The notes: a model not told the origin generated them from the letters alone. Positions 1 through 11,543 are shown, numbered from the stretch's first letter. The stretch is 64,000 nucleotides of DNA from Siphonodentalium dalli (GCA_032622095.1 CP136063.1:76051980-76115979); one strand, 5' to 3'. Numbers and translations are program-made.

Positions 1-253
1 TTGAAAAGCCTTTATCACACAGCTGGGTATGAAAACGTTTGGAGTAGTGAGGAATAAATTCACAAGAACAAAGTGGCGGCGAATGCCATGGTATACGCAC
101 GATTGTAGCAAAGATAGAACGGAAAGCGCGTAAAACATGAACAGGTACCCATGAAACCAAAATAAATATATAGCAAGGATGATAAATTTGTTTGTGATAA
201 AATGAAGTGTTTTAAACGAATCATATAATCGAGAAAGTACTCGTCGTGTTTGA

Positions 254-616
254 CGTCTTGTTAAAAGTTTAGGGCGAAAAGAGCGAGTTCCAGATTCACC
301 ATGTGTAGAAAAGTATACCCAGTATTTCATTCCCGAGGAACATCAGTCTGAACACGGCCACCCGGAAGAATGCCACGAAGACCCTATTAGTGACGTATCA
401 GGCGATGAATGCCATGAAGACCCTATTAGTGACGTATCAGGTGATGAATGCCATGAAGACCCTATTGGTGACGTATCAGGTGATGAATGCCATGAAGACC
501 CTATTAGTGACGTATCAGGTGATGAATGCCATGAAGACCCTATTAGTGACGTATCAGGTGATGAATGCCATGGAGACGGCTGGAAATTAAAAACACGAAA
601 AAGCGGCTGGGATTGA
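254..616 (+). CDS. Possible terminal exon with acidic 13-residue tandem repeats
   Basis: The frame of codons starting at 254 is open to a TGA at 614-616 and has no ATG, so it could only be coding as an internal or terminal exon. It reads through a short charged stretch (..KYTQYFIPEEHQSEHGHPEE) and then five copies of a 13-residue unit, DECHEDPISDVSG, followed by a basic tail ending KSGWD. The 39-bp DNA unit is a multiple of three, so all frames stay open; I chose this one because it gives a regular acidic Cys/His/Asp/Glu repeat and continues sensibly on both sides. The other open frame gives a Met-rich repeat that looks like an artefact. No clear splice acceptor was identified. I do not recognise the protein. 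An untranslated minisatellite is the alternative. Confidence 0.35.
   Translation, partial: RLVKSLGRKERVPDSPCVEKYTQYFIPEEHQSEHGHPEECHEDPISDVSGDECHEDPISDVSGDECHEDPIGDVSGDECHEDPISDVSGDECHEDPISDVSGDECHGDGWKLKTRKSGWD
365..575. repeat. 39-bp tandem repeat, about 5 copies
   Basis: A 39-bp unit containing CCCTATTAGTGACGTATCAG is repeated about five times with only a few substitutions (AGTGAC or GGTGAC, GGCGAT or GGTGAT). It sits inside the possible exon above. Confidence 0.9.
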
Positions 617-1287
617 CCTGGTTATAAATGAATACATAAAGTCAACTATGCACATTTTTATAAAACTTGATGTCAAACTTCCTAATCTTGTTCTGAAGCG
701 GGTATCGATTCGAAAGAATGGAGGATTCGTTTCATAACTCAGATATTCGAGCCAAAAGGTGACCATATGGCCCCAAGCGATTATAGAAAAAACAAGCTGA
801 AACAGGCTCCCTTGGGAAGCCTTTATTCAGCGTCGGAGGGGGATGTGGACTCTTCACAAAGGAGCACGCGGATACATGCGGCCCTTTTGTGCGTCAGATG
901 CCCGTATGGCCCCTGTGTGCGCTTCGCCCACATGACAGACATATCCTACTCTTTTATTTATATTGATATTATGCAACTTCAATATATCATCTGAAAAATA
1001 TGTTCATATTGGACCTAAATATTGCCATTGGTTCATATTGGACTTATTTAGTTCTGATATGAGCCCGTAGTGGACCTATACCCGTTATTCTGTTGGATGG
1101 CACCGGCCGCTGTGAAAACACATCTACAACGAGCGTACATCTGGTGCTGAAAAATAGGCCCATAGTGAGTGTACTTTGTAATTTATTTTTAATTAAATTA
1201 TTTTTAATTTGGTTGAAATGGGACCAGCAGTCTGGGAGATAAATCCGGACAGATAGACGGACAAACGTCCACACAGACACATCCTAC

Positions 1288-1368
<81 letters not shown>

Positions 1369-1459
1369 TAGTGCTGGTTAGCTGCATATCGAAACTGTTT
1401 ACAAGTATTCTGGGTGATCGAATATCCATTATCTGATTTGACTGATATTGTTACATATG
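617..1459. other. Non-coding stretch with TA microsatellite
   Basis: I see no convincing gene here. It holds two copies of a GTTCATATTGGAC motif (about 1000-1045), two copies of a CATATCCTACTCTTTTAT-like motif near 945 and 1280, and a pure (TA)n run. The open frames here lack coding character. Confidence 0.5.
1293..1366. repeat. (TA)n microsatellite
   Basis: About 37 uninterrupted TA dinucleotides. Confidence 0.98.
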
Positions 1460-1543
1460 TTGAGCGAAGCAGGATTTAGAAAGGGTTATTCCACCACAGA
1501 CCACTCTTACGCAGTGTATGGTGTGCACAGGAAATGTTTGACG
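1460..1543 (+). pseudogene. Reverse transcriptase fragment of a non-LTR retrotransposon
   Basis: The translation contains LSEAGFRKGYSTTDHSYAV, which matches the 'QAGFRKGYSTxDHIF' block in the palm of CR1/Jockey-type LINE reverse transcriptases; the decayed LINE at 56-58 kb in this window carries the same block. Only about 28 residues are recognisable, with no RT before or after, so this is a scrap. It is followed at once by another repeat end at 1532-1600. Confidence 0.6.
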
Positions 1544-1600
1544 GACGCATGGACCCACGGACCCATGGCAATAGCTCAAGTTGAGCTAAAAATTGTTGTG
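1532..1600 (-). repeat. End of a dispersed repeat (GTCCGTC-rich)
   Basis: Read on the minus strand, this gives a 'gagctattgccatggg..gtccatgcgtccgtc' string that matches the plus strand at 44379-44480. The shared sequence in two unrelated places marks the end of a dispersed element of unknown class. A related 'agttgagctaaaa' string lies at 14408. Confidence 0.55.
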
Positions 1601-2091
1601 TGTGAAGCGAAGGCTGATTGGTCACACTGTATTTGGTGTGATAGTATACTCACTTATGTGGTATTATCCGTCACCGCGACATCGCATCATAGTCAATAGC
1701 TCAACGAGACCAAAAAGTCGTTTATACACTATACATCGTCGGCGTTAAAACACGTATGTTTGACTGCCCTCCGTTGGGCCACAGTGAAGTGCATCGCTGT
1801 AGTGTCTGCCTGTGGTGATTCTTCGAGATATAGACGTCCATAACAGTTCATCATTGTTAGTATAAGTATAGTTTACCGTTAGTTTACATATCTGGTCGTA
1901 ACTGTATATAATGATATATGTCCGAGATAAAATGATGTTGACATTAAGTGTTTATTCATCTAAGGTAACTTCAATCTGTGTGTGATGTCTAGATAAGAAG
2001 AGTATATATAGTTCTGCTATTTAAGATTCCTAAACAACAGTGCAGGACATCGAATGACCTGCGTATACACCTAGGAACATTTTCATTAATG

Positions 2092-2367
2092 TTAACCCTT
2101 CCATGACTGGACCTTCCTGGAATTTTGCGAAAACCCTGTGCCGATGCATTCTCTTATATACATTTTATGAGAGAATCCCATGAGCATCGCATCTATAAGA
2201 TAATACATCGGCCTAACACTATTTACATGTACCTTGTCCTTGTAAGCCATTACATTCTCTTATATATGCGAGGCACCCTATGGGAGATTCGCATATATTA
2301 TAAGATAATTCACTGACACATGATCTTTAATGCTGCACCAGCGCAGCTCCCGTCATAAAAGGGTTAA
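2092..2367. mobile_element. piggyBac-type MITE with twin palindromes
   Basis: TTAA at 2092-2095 and 2364-2367 flank inverted ends: left CCCTTCCATGAC, right read inward CCCTTTTATGAC. TTAA targets and CCY-starting ends are the signature of piggyBac elements. The interior (about 2124-2314) carries two diverged copies of the CCAATGCATTCTCTTATATA palindrome joined by a linker, the cassette also seen at 11.8, 25.6, 25.8, 37.1 and 37.4 kb. There is no transposase, so it is non-autonomous. Confidence 0.75.
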
Positions 2368-2582
2368 AGGTGCCCTGTCCGATTTGAAACCATAAGACCA
2401 TCATTTGTGCGTCTTAATACCATATAATAATAATTAGATCGGACCCATGAATACTTGATTAAGATGTCTTTATTTACCTGGGACTATTTCTTTACGCGGG
2501 CAAACAAACCATATTTACATGAAACGGCATCGCAGGTCCCATTTGTTGATTTAAGTATGTTTTATTTAGGTTTTGGATCATG

Positions 2583-2741
2583 TAATAAATATAATCTACA
2601 ACTCGTCCCCAGATTATAGCGGAATTTTACTACAAAACAAGTCGAGTAAATTAGGTCTGAACCTGTTCAGATCTAATTAACTCGACTTGTTTTGTAAATT
2701 CCGCTATAATCTGGGGACGAGTTGTAGATTCTCTATTTATT
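2583..2741. repeat. Long hairpin (foldback)
   Basis: Arms of about 70 bp (left containing ATCTACAACTCGTCCCCAGA, right its reverse complement) face each other across a few central bases near 2661. The outermost AATAAAT/ATTTATT also pair. It looks like a hairpin MITE; no target duplication is certain. Confidence 0.85.
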
Positions 2742-2984
2742 CCACGCTTGTTCCTAGAATTACAGTGTTATTGACGTTCCATATTTCTGTATGGAACATG
2801 CGTTACTTACGCATCCCATTGACGTCACACGATGTAAATGACGTTCCCCTCAAACATGAAACCGGAAATATAAAATAAATGCATCATCACACATGACAGA
2901 ATACGTCATGTATGTGCTTGAATTAATCTTGTGGGTCTGTTTTTTCAATTCACGGATTCTAGGACGGGTGTCGTGTAATAAACA

Positions 2985-3110
2985 CAGAGCGTCACGTGCG
3001 TTAATGGCTTTGCCGATACGGCATTCGCGCATCGCCGAAGGATAGAACTCAAGGATGTGCCACTCGTTCTATCCTTCATTCGTGCCGTATCGACAAACCC
3101 GTTAACACAC
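2985..3110. repeat. Long hairpin (foldback)
   Basis: Left arm GTTAATGGCTTTGCCGATAC...GGATAGAAC pairs with right arm GTTCTATCCTT...GTATCGACAAACCCGTTAAC, with several mismatches and a short spacer. It is unrelated in sequence to the hairpin 250 bp upstream. Confidence 0.8.
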
Positions 3111-4240
3111 TCGTGTCGTTGCACATATATATGCACAAGGGTGTGTGAACAAGCCGCCTTTCCGTGTCGAATCCCCTAATACCGGCGGGACAAGGTACGT
3201 TTACAACTTCCACTGTAATTCATCTCAGCAACAACTTTTAAAAACTGCTCGAAACGTATGTTGCATGAGCATTGCCTGCTGCAAAGTGAGATTTACTTTC
3301 GAGGTGGAACAAACCGGTAGGTACCTTCCACGGAGCTATTCGTCACACGGCGAATGGTTAATTCCTGTGCTAATATCTATTTTAACTATGGAAATTTATA
3401 GGGTAGAGGTGTGTTTATTTGTTTATGTTAAAACCTACAGGGCTTTAACCAATCAGGGGCCATTGTCTATTTTATTCTCTCCTATTTATTTACACCGTTG
3501 TAACCTATTGAGGCGTCAAAATAATGACGATAACAAAGGAAACTGGCAGCCAATGTGTTCACTGTTACTATGGCTGCATACAACAATGGTAAGAAACAAC
3601 TATAATCAATATGGCTGAATGAAATTTCAATGAAAGGTTTTTGAAGATAACATTCAACAAATAATGTTACACTAGTTGCACAAGGTATATCAACGGACCT
3701 GCCAGGATATTTTCTACACATATGAGGATAAAAGTATTCCGTGCTGTATACGGCAGATAAAGAATGAGGAAACAGAGTAATCAAAGAATAGCTTCAGTGA
3801 TAGGGGTGTGGACTGTATGGGAATGTAGCCTAAATCATTGAAACAAAGAATTCACAGAACCTTAAATGTGAAATATCAATGATATACTGAATGGTATATC
3901 TGCTGGAGATCTTTGAATAAAATAGGGCCAGGAAAATCGAAATCAAAGATTGTACGACTATGATAACTTTGAAAAGGGAGGTCGTTCATTGTCGGCAGAT
4001 GTATACATCCTATAGGTCTCTAGATTCTAGATTCAACAATGGTTCTGGAAATGTGTGGATGACATATATACGAGACGAGGATTAAGAGACACCGAATGCT
4101 GCGACACGCTAAGTACTGTGCAATAGAGATCTTGCAATATTGTAGAGTGCATGTCGTCATATTAACTGCGAAGAAAGTCATTCAAAAACTGAGTGTCTAC
4201 AGGGAGTCATATATTCATACAGCTGACAGTTATACCAAGA
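3111..4240. other. Upstream flank of the lectin-like gene
   Basis: No supported gene. A 157-codon open frame from 3145 lacks an ATG start and family resemblance. The stretch just before 4241 presumably holds the promoter and 5' UTR of the lectin-like gene, but I could not place a TATA box with confidence. Confidence 0.4.
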
Positions 4241-4951
4241 ATGGTTTCCATACTGACAACGTTTTGGGCCTTCCTTTCTTGCGTCATAGTCTTGGGATTA
4301 GCTGCGCATGACGTGTTCATCACAAAAACTGGAAACCACCTTAGATGTCGAAAAATGTGCATGTATCAAGCAGCGTGTAACCGTATTCATTTTAGAAATA
4401 AACGGTGTCTGCTGATAACTAGTCTGGAAAGTCCTCACGGAGAAATAGTCGACACTTCAGGAGAAGGTGATTGCGGTGAGGATGACGTCTGCGTTCCTAC
4501 GGGGATTATTGCGCCGGCGCACACGCCTCATATAGTGCTGGGCGTGGACCTGATTGAATTGAAGGGATTCAGGATATACCAAAGTGGTATCGATTTCGAT
4601 GGAGCCGTGCAGTATTGCGCAGGCCAAGAGGGGCAACTCTTCGTGGTTGAAAATAGCAACCAGTGGCAGACGATAGCTGAGTTTGCTACAACAGAAAACA
4701 TTCTGTCTGGAACAGGATTAAACGGATTGTGGATCAATGGAAACGACAGAGAGTTGAATGGAAGTTACGTCACAACCTCTGGGGAGCCGATGCCGTTCAC
4801 AATTTGGGGACCCCGGCAACCATCTTACTACAGCACGCGAGGCGAGAAGGCAGACTGTATAGAATTGAGGGTGAATTTTGACTTTGCAATGAGGGACACA
4901 CTCTGTTGGCTGATCATCAAAGGATTTATCTGTGAGTGGCAGCTGTTCTGA
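4241..4951 (+). CDS. Secreted apple-like plus C-type-lectin-domain protein
   Basis: This intact single-exon gene encodes 236 residues. I start it at the ATG at 4241 because it opens a clean signal peptide (residues 1-22, MVSILTTFWAFLSCVIVLGL then AAHD); the frame is open further upstream but only from a GTG. Residues about 24-60 hold a compact Cys pattern (C36, C40, C46, C56: LRCRKMC...ACNRIHF...CLL) like a short PAN/apple module. Residues about 108-233 are a C-type lectin-like domain: GFRIYQSGIDFDGAVQYC at the start, LWINGND (the WIG strand), GPRQPSY in the EPN/QPD region, DCIEL, then MRDTLC...GFICEW at the end. The usual EPN/QPD and WND calcium ligands are altered, so classic sugar binding is doubtful. 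It is likely a secreted recognition protein; ligand unknown. An AATAAA follows at 5126. Confidence 0.85.
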   Translation: MVSILTTFWAFLSCVIVLGLAAHDVFITKTGNHLRCRKMCMYQAACNRIHFRNKRCLLITSLESPHGEIVDTSGEGDCGEDDVCVPTGIIAPAHTPHIVLGVDLIELKGFRIYQSGIDFDGAVQYCAGQEGQLFVVENSNQWQTIAEFATTENILSGTGLNGLWINGNDRELNGSYVTTSGEPMPFTIWGPRQPSYYSTRGEKADCIELRVNFDFAMRDTLCWLIIKGFICEWQLF

Positions 4952-5125
4952 ATGTTTCTTCTCAGAGTGGACACTGTTAAATGTTTCCTATGTAGGAAAG
5001 ATCAATATCAAATATTGATATGCATTATAGTGACATATATAATGCACATCTGCAGGAGGACGGGTGCGCTTATGCTAACATAATTTTGTCTTACTTTTCA
5101 TGGCATTTATGCACATGTCACTTAA

Positions 5126-5131
5126 AATAAA
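5126..5131 (+). promoter_or_regulatory. Candidate polyadenylation signal
   Basis: AATAAA lies 175 bp after the stop codon of the lectin-like gene, on the same strand and in a sensible place for its 3' end. Confidence 0.5.
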
Positions 5132-5371
5132 TGATCAAACAACATTGTAATACGACTTTGCCTAAACCGACATATAAGGCTCGTCCTGATTGGTCAGTAT
5201 CCTGTATTCCCATGGGAAATGTGGTACAATCAGTGCAATGCTGCCAACGCCTCAAACTGTCACAAGTCAAACCACACGAGCATTAGCAAAGGAAAGGGGT
5301 CTCCTTTCAATAGTGACGTCATGTTTGACGTTACGGTTCTAAATAGATAGATTAGATTTATTTCTTATACC

Positions 5372-5512
5372 ATTTAAGAAATGGTTGTTGATTTTGTTGC
5401 GTTCCATGGAGTAAGGATGCAAGTTGGTCCGACATTTTGTGTGGAACGCGAAAGCGGACCAACTTGCATCCATACTCCATGGAACGCAACAAAATAAACA
5501 TCCATTTCTTAT
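5372..5512. repeat. Long hairpin (foldback)
   Basis: Arms of about 58 bp: left ...GTTGCGTTCCATGGAGTAAG..GCAAGTTGGTCCG, right CGGACCAACTTGC..CTCCATGGAACGCAAC. The loop is about 25 bp. Outer parts (AAGAAATGG / CCATTTCTT) pair as well. Confidence 0.85.
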
Positions 5513-5929
5513 ATTTACACGCAACTGGTGATTTAATAGGTTAATTATTGTATTTTCTTCATGTCAAGTGGCGAAATCAATTCGCAGCAAGAACGCCAAC
5601 GGCCCAGCGAGGTACTAAACCAGCCCAATTTTCCATCCAACTATTTTTCACAGGGGAGCGCACTCAGTACAATGGTTGTGCTTCGATTCGTTTCAAACAA
5701 ACTAACACTTGCATAATTCGTATTTGAGAAGATAATAAACAACTTAGCATTATATTCTTTGAATATACTTTGCGAGATGGAATGGAAAGACATTGTGGAT
5801 ATATGGCGTTTTTTTCTCTAGTAAGTTTGATCAACATAAAATAGCTTCAAACGATTCTACATTTCTCATTTTCGAGTGAAAATCTTTCGGTAAATAAATT
5901 TTAAAAGAGGAAAAGCACTGAATAAATAC

Positions 5930-5966
5930 AAAACACTACATCACAAATTATTTGATGTAGTGTTTT
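5930..5966. repeat. Short perfect hairpin
   Basis: AAAACACTACATCA pairs perfectly with TGATGTAGTGTTTT across a 9-base loop. Confidence 0.8.
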
Positions 5967-6338
5967 CTATTTATCTTAATTCTTATTGTAATTTGTGTAT
6001 GCAATCAAAATAAACTGAGTGAATGTGTAATTTTATATATCTGCAACTTAGTACCTCATTTTTTAAAAACATTTTAGTTGACAATCAGACTTGGAGGGTT
6101 CCACTTAGTACTTACTGTGACTTAGGGCAAATATTCCAGTGAATGAAAACACATTTATATAACATAAATTTCTTCAATTGAAACAAGTAAACAACAGTTC
6201 TCAACAGTTCTGGTCAAGTTTATCATAGTCGTAGAACAGCGGAATGTTTGCCATCAACTGACGACCAAAGTCTCGTAGACGTAGAACATCTGAAAATTTA
6301 TCAAATTATTACTTGTCTTTATGTAGATGGATTCATAT

Positions 6339-7711
6339 TTATCGTAAATGAGCATTTTTCGAACGAACAGTTTGGCAACAATCAGGGCTAATACTGGTTG
6401 CGCTTGATGATTTGTTGATTACTGTGCCATTCTTTGGTACAATCATGAAGTCATTCCCAATTATTGGCATTAGCGGCTGACGTTGTGGAATTGCTAAAGC
6501 TGTAGAATTACTAGTAGGAGCGGGCGTCTGTTCAATTTCATCACCCCTAGCCAAAGAACTCAGGGTGCTGCTCAGGGCAGCTTTCTGTTTTGTAGAACAC
6601 CCACGGTTGTAGCTTCGAATGCTGCTCTCATTCTTATGGCCGGTGATGAACATTATATGCCGGAGCTCAAAACCAGCATCATTCATTGCAGAAATGGCGG
6701 TAGCACGCAGACAGTGAGCTGTGTATTTCCTGGAACATCCACAATTTCTACTGATCTCTGGCATAAATGATGAGAAGTATCGTTGTGATATACTTATTGG
6801 TGTATACCAAATGTCAGTTGTTGTGGGATTGACCAACGCATTCTTCTCAATGTTATTAAACAGCGATGTAGCATCCTTGGAAGTTCTCATTAGAAATTCT
6901 TTGAGCGACTTGACTGGGCAGTCATGTTGTCCAGTAGCGTACATTCGCTTGTCGATTCCTGGTTCATGATTTGCACCCACACCTCCTGTCGCATTTTTTC
7001 TGGTGTGTCTCGTGAGTCAACGACGCATACTCCTGACCTTTCTCATCAACTTTGAATTCGAATGAATCAACATTTAGTTGATGATGCAGCTCTAATCCCC
7101 TTGACAAGTGAATTGTAATTAAATACCATGCACTCAGCCTGAGGTGGTATGGAGAATCTACGCACAGATAATCATTAATTAATTTGAGGTCCTCACTGTT
7201 TATTATATCTTTGTGTTTTGTTGGTCTCAAATTTCCCTCTTGTAACATTTTCTTCAGCTTGGAGTTCAGCATGCGATTCGCTGCTTTAAATTCTTGATCC
7301 CGCACTATATCAATATCTCTTCTCAAATCTGCCAGACGTTCATTTATGCCACCTCTGATGTTGATCAAAGAATTTTTGTGGTATTCGCCAGCAATCTGAT
7401 TGGGCAGGGTCTCTTTCCTCTTCTCAACATTACCTGGTTTCGCTTCTGCATAGAAGTGGCGCAGGGCATCACTTAATTAAGCTTTTGATGCTATTTCCAA
7501 ATTCACTGCTCTCCATACCGCCAAACAAGATGCTAAAATCTGAATTAATGAGAAAATCTCCGGTATTCATTTTTGTCGTTTTTCCAGGTAATCTAGAACG
7601 CAGACGTACATTCACGTGGATTCGTGTCAAAACAATGATGACGAAATGTTTACAAACTATTCTCTCAAAACAAAACATTTGTATTAGGAAGAAATCTTCT
7701 CTAATGTGCAA
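6339..7711 (-). pseudogene. Crypton-like tyrosine recombinase (DUF3504 type), frameshifted
   Basis: Minus-strand tyrosine recombinase remnant. Parts in order: upstream piece at 7469-7711; core-binding-like part with LRHFYAEAKPG then SLINIRGGINERL (7300-7471); catalytic domain with first Arg in HLSRGLELHH (about 7090), the box II TAHCLRAT (H-x-x-R, about 6710), FITGHKNESS and Tyr in IRSYNR (about 6600). This set and order match Crypton-derived/DUF3504 recombinases common in marine invertebrates. The frame breaks near 6998, in a run of A residues, by one base, and again near 7470, where an in-frame stop is reached just before the FYAEAKPG block. The last 75 residues are low-complexity. It is a recently dead transposon gene or a host copy; a homopolymer sequencing error at the first break is possible. 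7385-7471 may instead begin at a splice acceptor. Confidence 0.8.
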
Positions 7712-10620
7712 CTTATTTCAATATATCAAGATATAAGACGAGATAATCTATCATGTATCGCATTGTTATGTCTATTAAAAGGGAACTATGTTGTTGTCGG
7801 TGACCCTATTAACGCACGGAGTACATGGCTTAACTATACTTAACTGGGCGGAGTAAACGTCATTACCATAATTTATTTTTATTCGAAATGCGCCCAATTT
7901 CGCGGTGTGTATATCGACATGCAAGTTGCATCTACACTAACATGGAAGCAAGTTGGGGCTAGCGGGCGACGTCACGTGACACGGTTTCAACCAATGGGCA
8001 TCCATAATTTAAGATATACAGGGTGAATGCATGTAGGAGTGTAAATATACATCAATGGTTGAAAGAAAACGATGTTTACATATGTATACATAATATCAGA
8101 GGCAGTGTTAGACGAATAAAGAAGATATCAATTCAATAAATATATATTATTCTGGTTGTAATCTATCAGGGGCAGGGTAAAACAGCCACTGGATAAGACC
8201 AACACGGACCCCACACCATACCACCCTAAGGGCACAGTCGTGGGGAGGCACAGTATGGTAGATTTCTACTGTCTCTCTCCACATGTCTTCTTCCCTCTTA
8301 GATTTCTTCTATGTGTATAACATTTTGTATATTAGTTAATTCTTTGGAATGACTAAATCATATTTATACCAAAACCTGGATACTTTTTGATGATATTTCG
8401 ATCTGTCCTGACGGGGAAATGTATATCATTTAACAAACAAGGCGTGGAGTATATGTCATTGTTAATACGTGTTCCTTAATAATCTATAAGTACGACCATG
8501 CAGGACATTGTGTTACGTCGAGCATGTCATTAATTTCTACTCTGACTACGCCCGTAGTTATCATACCTCACCAGTTAAAAACCTGGGAATTCTTTGATAT
8601 TCTGACATGTATACTCTGACCGGCGACTTTATAACATTGAACAGACAACGTTGGTAAGATAATCATTCGTTGTTAATACCTGTTCCTTTATAATCTATTT
8701 TACAGTAGGTGTGTTCTCAGTTCGATATTGCATGATTGTGTGACTGCTTTGAGTCGATTTCGCAAGACACATCTAACGCCATGATTGTCAGTAACGCAAA
8801 GGAAATCGGCTCACGACATTTGCCAAAATCACGCAATCTCGAGCTGGGGCCTTCAGATACTATGAAATTCATTACTAACGAACAGGTATTTAACGACGGA
8901 ATATATAAGTTTTATCTTTTCAAAGTTATAAAGTTTCCCAGTCAGAACAAAAAACTGTTCCCACAAATTATTCGGTTTTAGTGGTTTTGATCAAATCAAA
9001 ATCTTAAATCTGCGGTTTTGAAGACCGGGCTGCCCAGTGCTGCAAGACCAATATTGGATTCGACGAAGTATGCAACAGTTATCGTTACTGTTGTTCGTGG
9101 CGTGATGGTTATTTTCGGACGTCGGTCGCCATGTTCGAAGCTTCTACAACTACAGCATTCTAGTCCACACATCATGACAAACATCTTCGACTCACAGCCA
9201 TGTTTCCCGGTGGCTGGACTTTGTAAATATGTTTGTGATTTTCACAGACATTTATCTATAAACTAATTCTAGAATGCTCTCAACTTTGCACGAAATATCC
9301 ACACACGAATTCAATCGTCTTCAGAAGTTTAGTCCCACTCACGCTCTCAGCCTCTCAATGCATGCCAGACAACTGCGTGTGGGTGTCATCGTGATAGAGA
9401 CGTGCATGACATAACATGTTTTGAATGGTGGAATAAGATATCTATGGACATATCTAGCCAGAGTAGAGATTCGTGACGGGTCGTTCACTCTCATATTCTT
9501 TGACTTATGACTGCTAAAGAGCAAAACCATATACCAAATCATCAGGACGCCATAGTATTACACAGATTCAAGACATACCTCAATGTCAACATCATTTGAT
9601 CGCGGATAAATAACTTTGTATAGAGTTTTGACAGTCATGTGACCAATTTAAACTCGAGCCATCTAGGTGATACTTCGATTCATTTCTCCATTCCTGTCAC
9701 AATATGTGGTCCCAAAGAACGCGATAATAACGTGTGAGTGTCATAACAACAACGACAACCGCAGTGTGTTATATTTTATGATATTGTGGGTTCCATCTCG
9801 ATCGAGTTGGTTCACAAAGGCGGCAACTTTTTATTCAATATTTGTACGCATGGTCTTATGGACATACGTTCTATCAATCGCCTTGATCGCGACGATTGAT
9901 AACGCTGACCGATACCTTAATACCCTATGGGGGTTCACTTTCGGTTTATAGCGGCGAATCAAATTCAGTTGCAACGCGTGTCAATAACAAGCAGACTGCA
10001 TTTGCATTTTGACGTTTAGAGAAAGAGTTATTTCCCCTGGATGCTATATTAACTCACGTGTCTTGATAAAGTATTACCATTAAATTGTGCATACATTCAT
10101 TTCTCGCATCTATTCAGAATAAAACAATGGGGACTATGTCGTGGATGTGCTCGATATGTGTCATTTGATGGTGAGCAAATCATCCGATGAGATGTCGATA
10201 CATTTCGAAGTTTTCTAACAATATTCATTCAGTGCACTGAGGAAAGAAACAAGCACTTTTTTAATTGGATATATAAGGTAGCCCATATACTCCTACGAGA
10301 TTTTGGTTGTCTTTCATCATACGTGGGTGGAAATTCGGTATTTCTTTGTACCCACCCATGAGATAAGTCGCATAAGCAAGCCGTATGCATCCTTTATATA
10401 TTATACATACATCTGCAACTTATCCCATTTCGACTCATACTTATATACAAATGAACGTCTATACACTTTTCAGGTTTCCTTTGATAATATCATTATTTTC
10501 ATCTTCAGTCCGGAATTTGATTATGGGGTCATCGGGTTTCTTCACTTAAAGTTTTCCACTTTTGATTCAAGAGCTTTTTTATATTTTATTAGAGTTATGG
10601 GGTTTTCTGCGTACAATCTT
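7712..10620. other. Non-coding stretch, two diverged direct repeats
   Basis: No supported gene in 2.9 kb. A diverged tandem pair is visible: about 8375-8490 and 8585-8700 share 'ctgacggggaaatgtatatc / ctgaccggcgactttataac' and a following 'gttaatacgtgttcctt..ataatctat' block. The remaining open frames look random. Confidence 0.45.
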
Positions 10621-10807
10621 CAACAATAAGCAATTATTTCATGTGTCGTTTGGGAACAGTCAAAAATGTTGTCCCGAGGTATCAGGAATGACTATCGAAC
10701 TGTTGCCCAAGGCCGAAGACCGAGGGCAACAGTTCGATAGTCATTCCTGATACCGAGGGACAACAATTTTGCCTGTTCCCAAAAGACACATGATATAATT
10801 GCTTTGT
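10621..10807. repeat. Long hairpin (foldback)
   Basis: Nearly perfect arms of about 85 bp: left AAGCAATTATTTCATGTGTC...GTTGTCCCGAGGTATCAG..CGAACTGTTGCCC; the right arm is its complement. The central loop is only about 15 bases (AAGGCCGAAGACCGA). The GCAACAGTTC word of the arm is repeated outside it to 10960. Confidence 0.9.
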
Positions 10808-10814
10808 TACCCAA

Positions 10815-10960
10815 TACAATGGCCAGTCAACAGTTCGCTCGGAGCCAGTCAACATTTCGCTCGGGTCGGGCAACAGTTCACTCGTGACGTCACGAAAGCT
10901 GACCGTGATTGCAAGCCGGGCAACAGTTCATTCAGGGCGGGCAACAGTTCGTTGTGGCGT
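10815..10960. repeat. Cluster of GCAACAGTTCR motifs
   Basis: Five spaced copies of (G)(G/T)CAACA(G/T)TTC near 10826, 10848, 10869, 10920 and 10942, each followed by a purine- or GCTCG-like context. The same word is in the arms of the hairpin just upstream. Confidence 0.6.
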
Positions 10961-11543
10961 TACGAACGCGAATTTGGGGTTAACCAGTTAATTCTAAATC
11001 CCAATGATTTACGAAGTAAAACTCAACTATTGGGTAACAATAGAAAATGCAGTTCCTTCGTGGTTTTACAGCAGTTATTTATCTACGCATTGCGAATTTG
11101 ACAAGGCTAACTTTTGATCCAGGATCACAAAAAGATTGCTTCAACTTACAACAAATGCTATAAGTCGACAAACAGGTACGAGTATATGTCTTCTTTCGTT
11201 CCCCCTCCCCTATGGGTTTTAACATTATCTGAACCACGCACACGGCAAACTAGAAAGTTGAACGTAAGGATTTAAGGTTTACAATTAATGACAAAGATAT
11301 TGATATTGTCGACTCGTTCTGCTATATAGCAATATAGTTTTCATCGAAAAGACGATTCTGTAGTATGATTTAACGTCCGCAATCTGCTGGTGACAAATCT
11401 ATATATGGGCTATCACATAAGACATCGAAGATCAACTTGTCATCCGATTTGACGCATGTATGTAAGATTGTCGACAGCGTGATATAACACATATTGCTTT
11501 ATGGCAGTGCTGTGTGGAGACATTTGGAATTCATTAACCAATA

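Noticed and set aside
390-590. Met-rich repeat protein frame (TYQVMNAMKTLLV units)
   Set aside because: It is the same 39-bp array in another frame; the frame with the acidic DECHEDPISDVSG unit has more coherent flanks.
3145-3618. 157-codon open frame
   Set aside because: No ATG at the start, no family resemblance, mixed Cys/Leu/Tyr content typical of random AT-rich frames.
10303-10629. 108-codon frame rich in Phe and Tyr
   Set aside because: Composition fits AT-rich non-coding DNA; no domain, and it runs into a hairpin.
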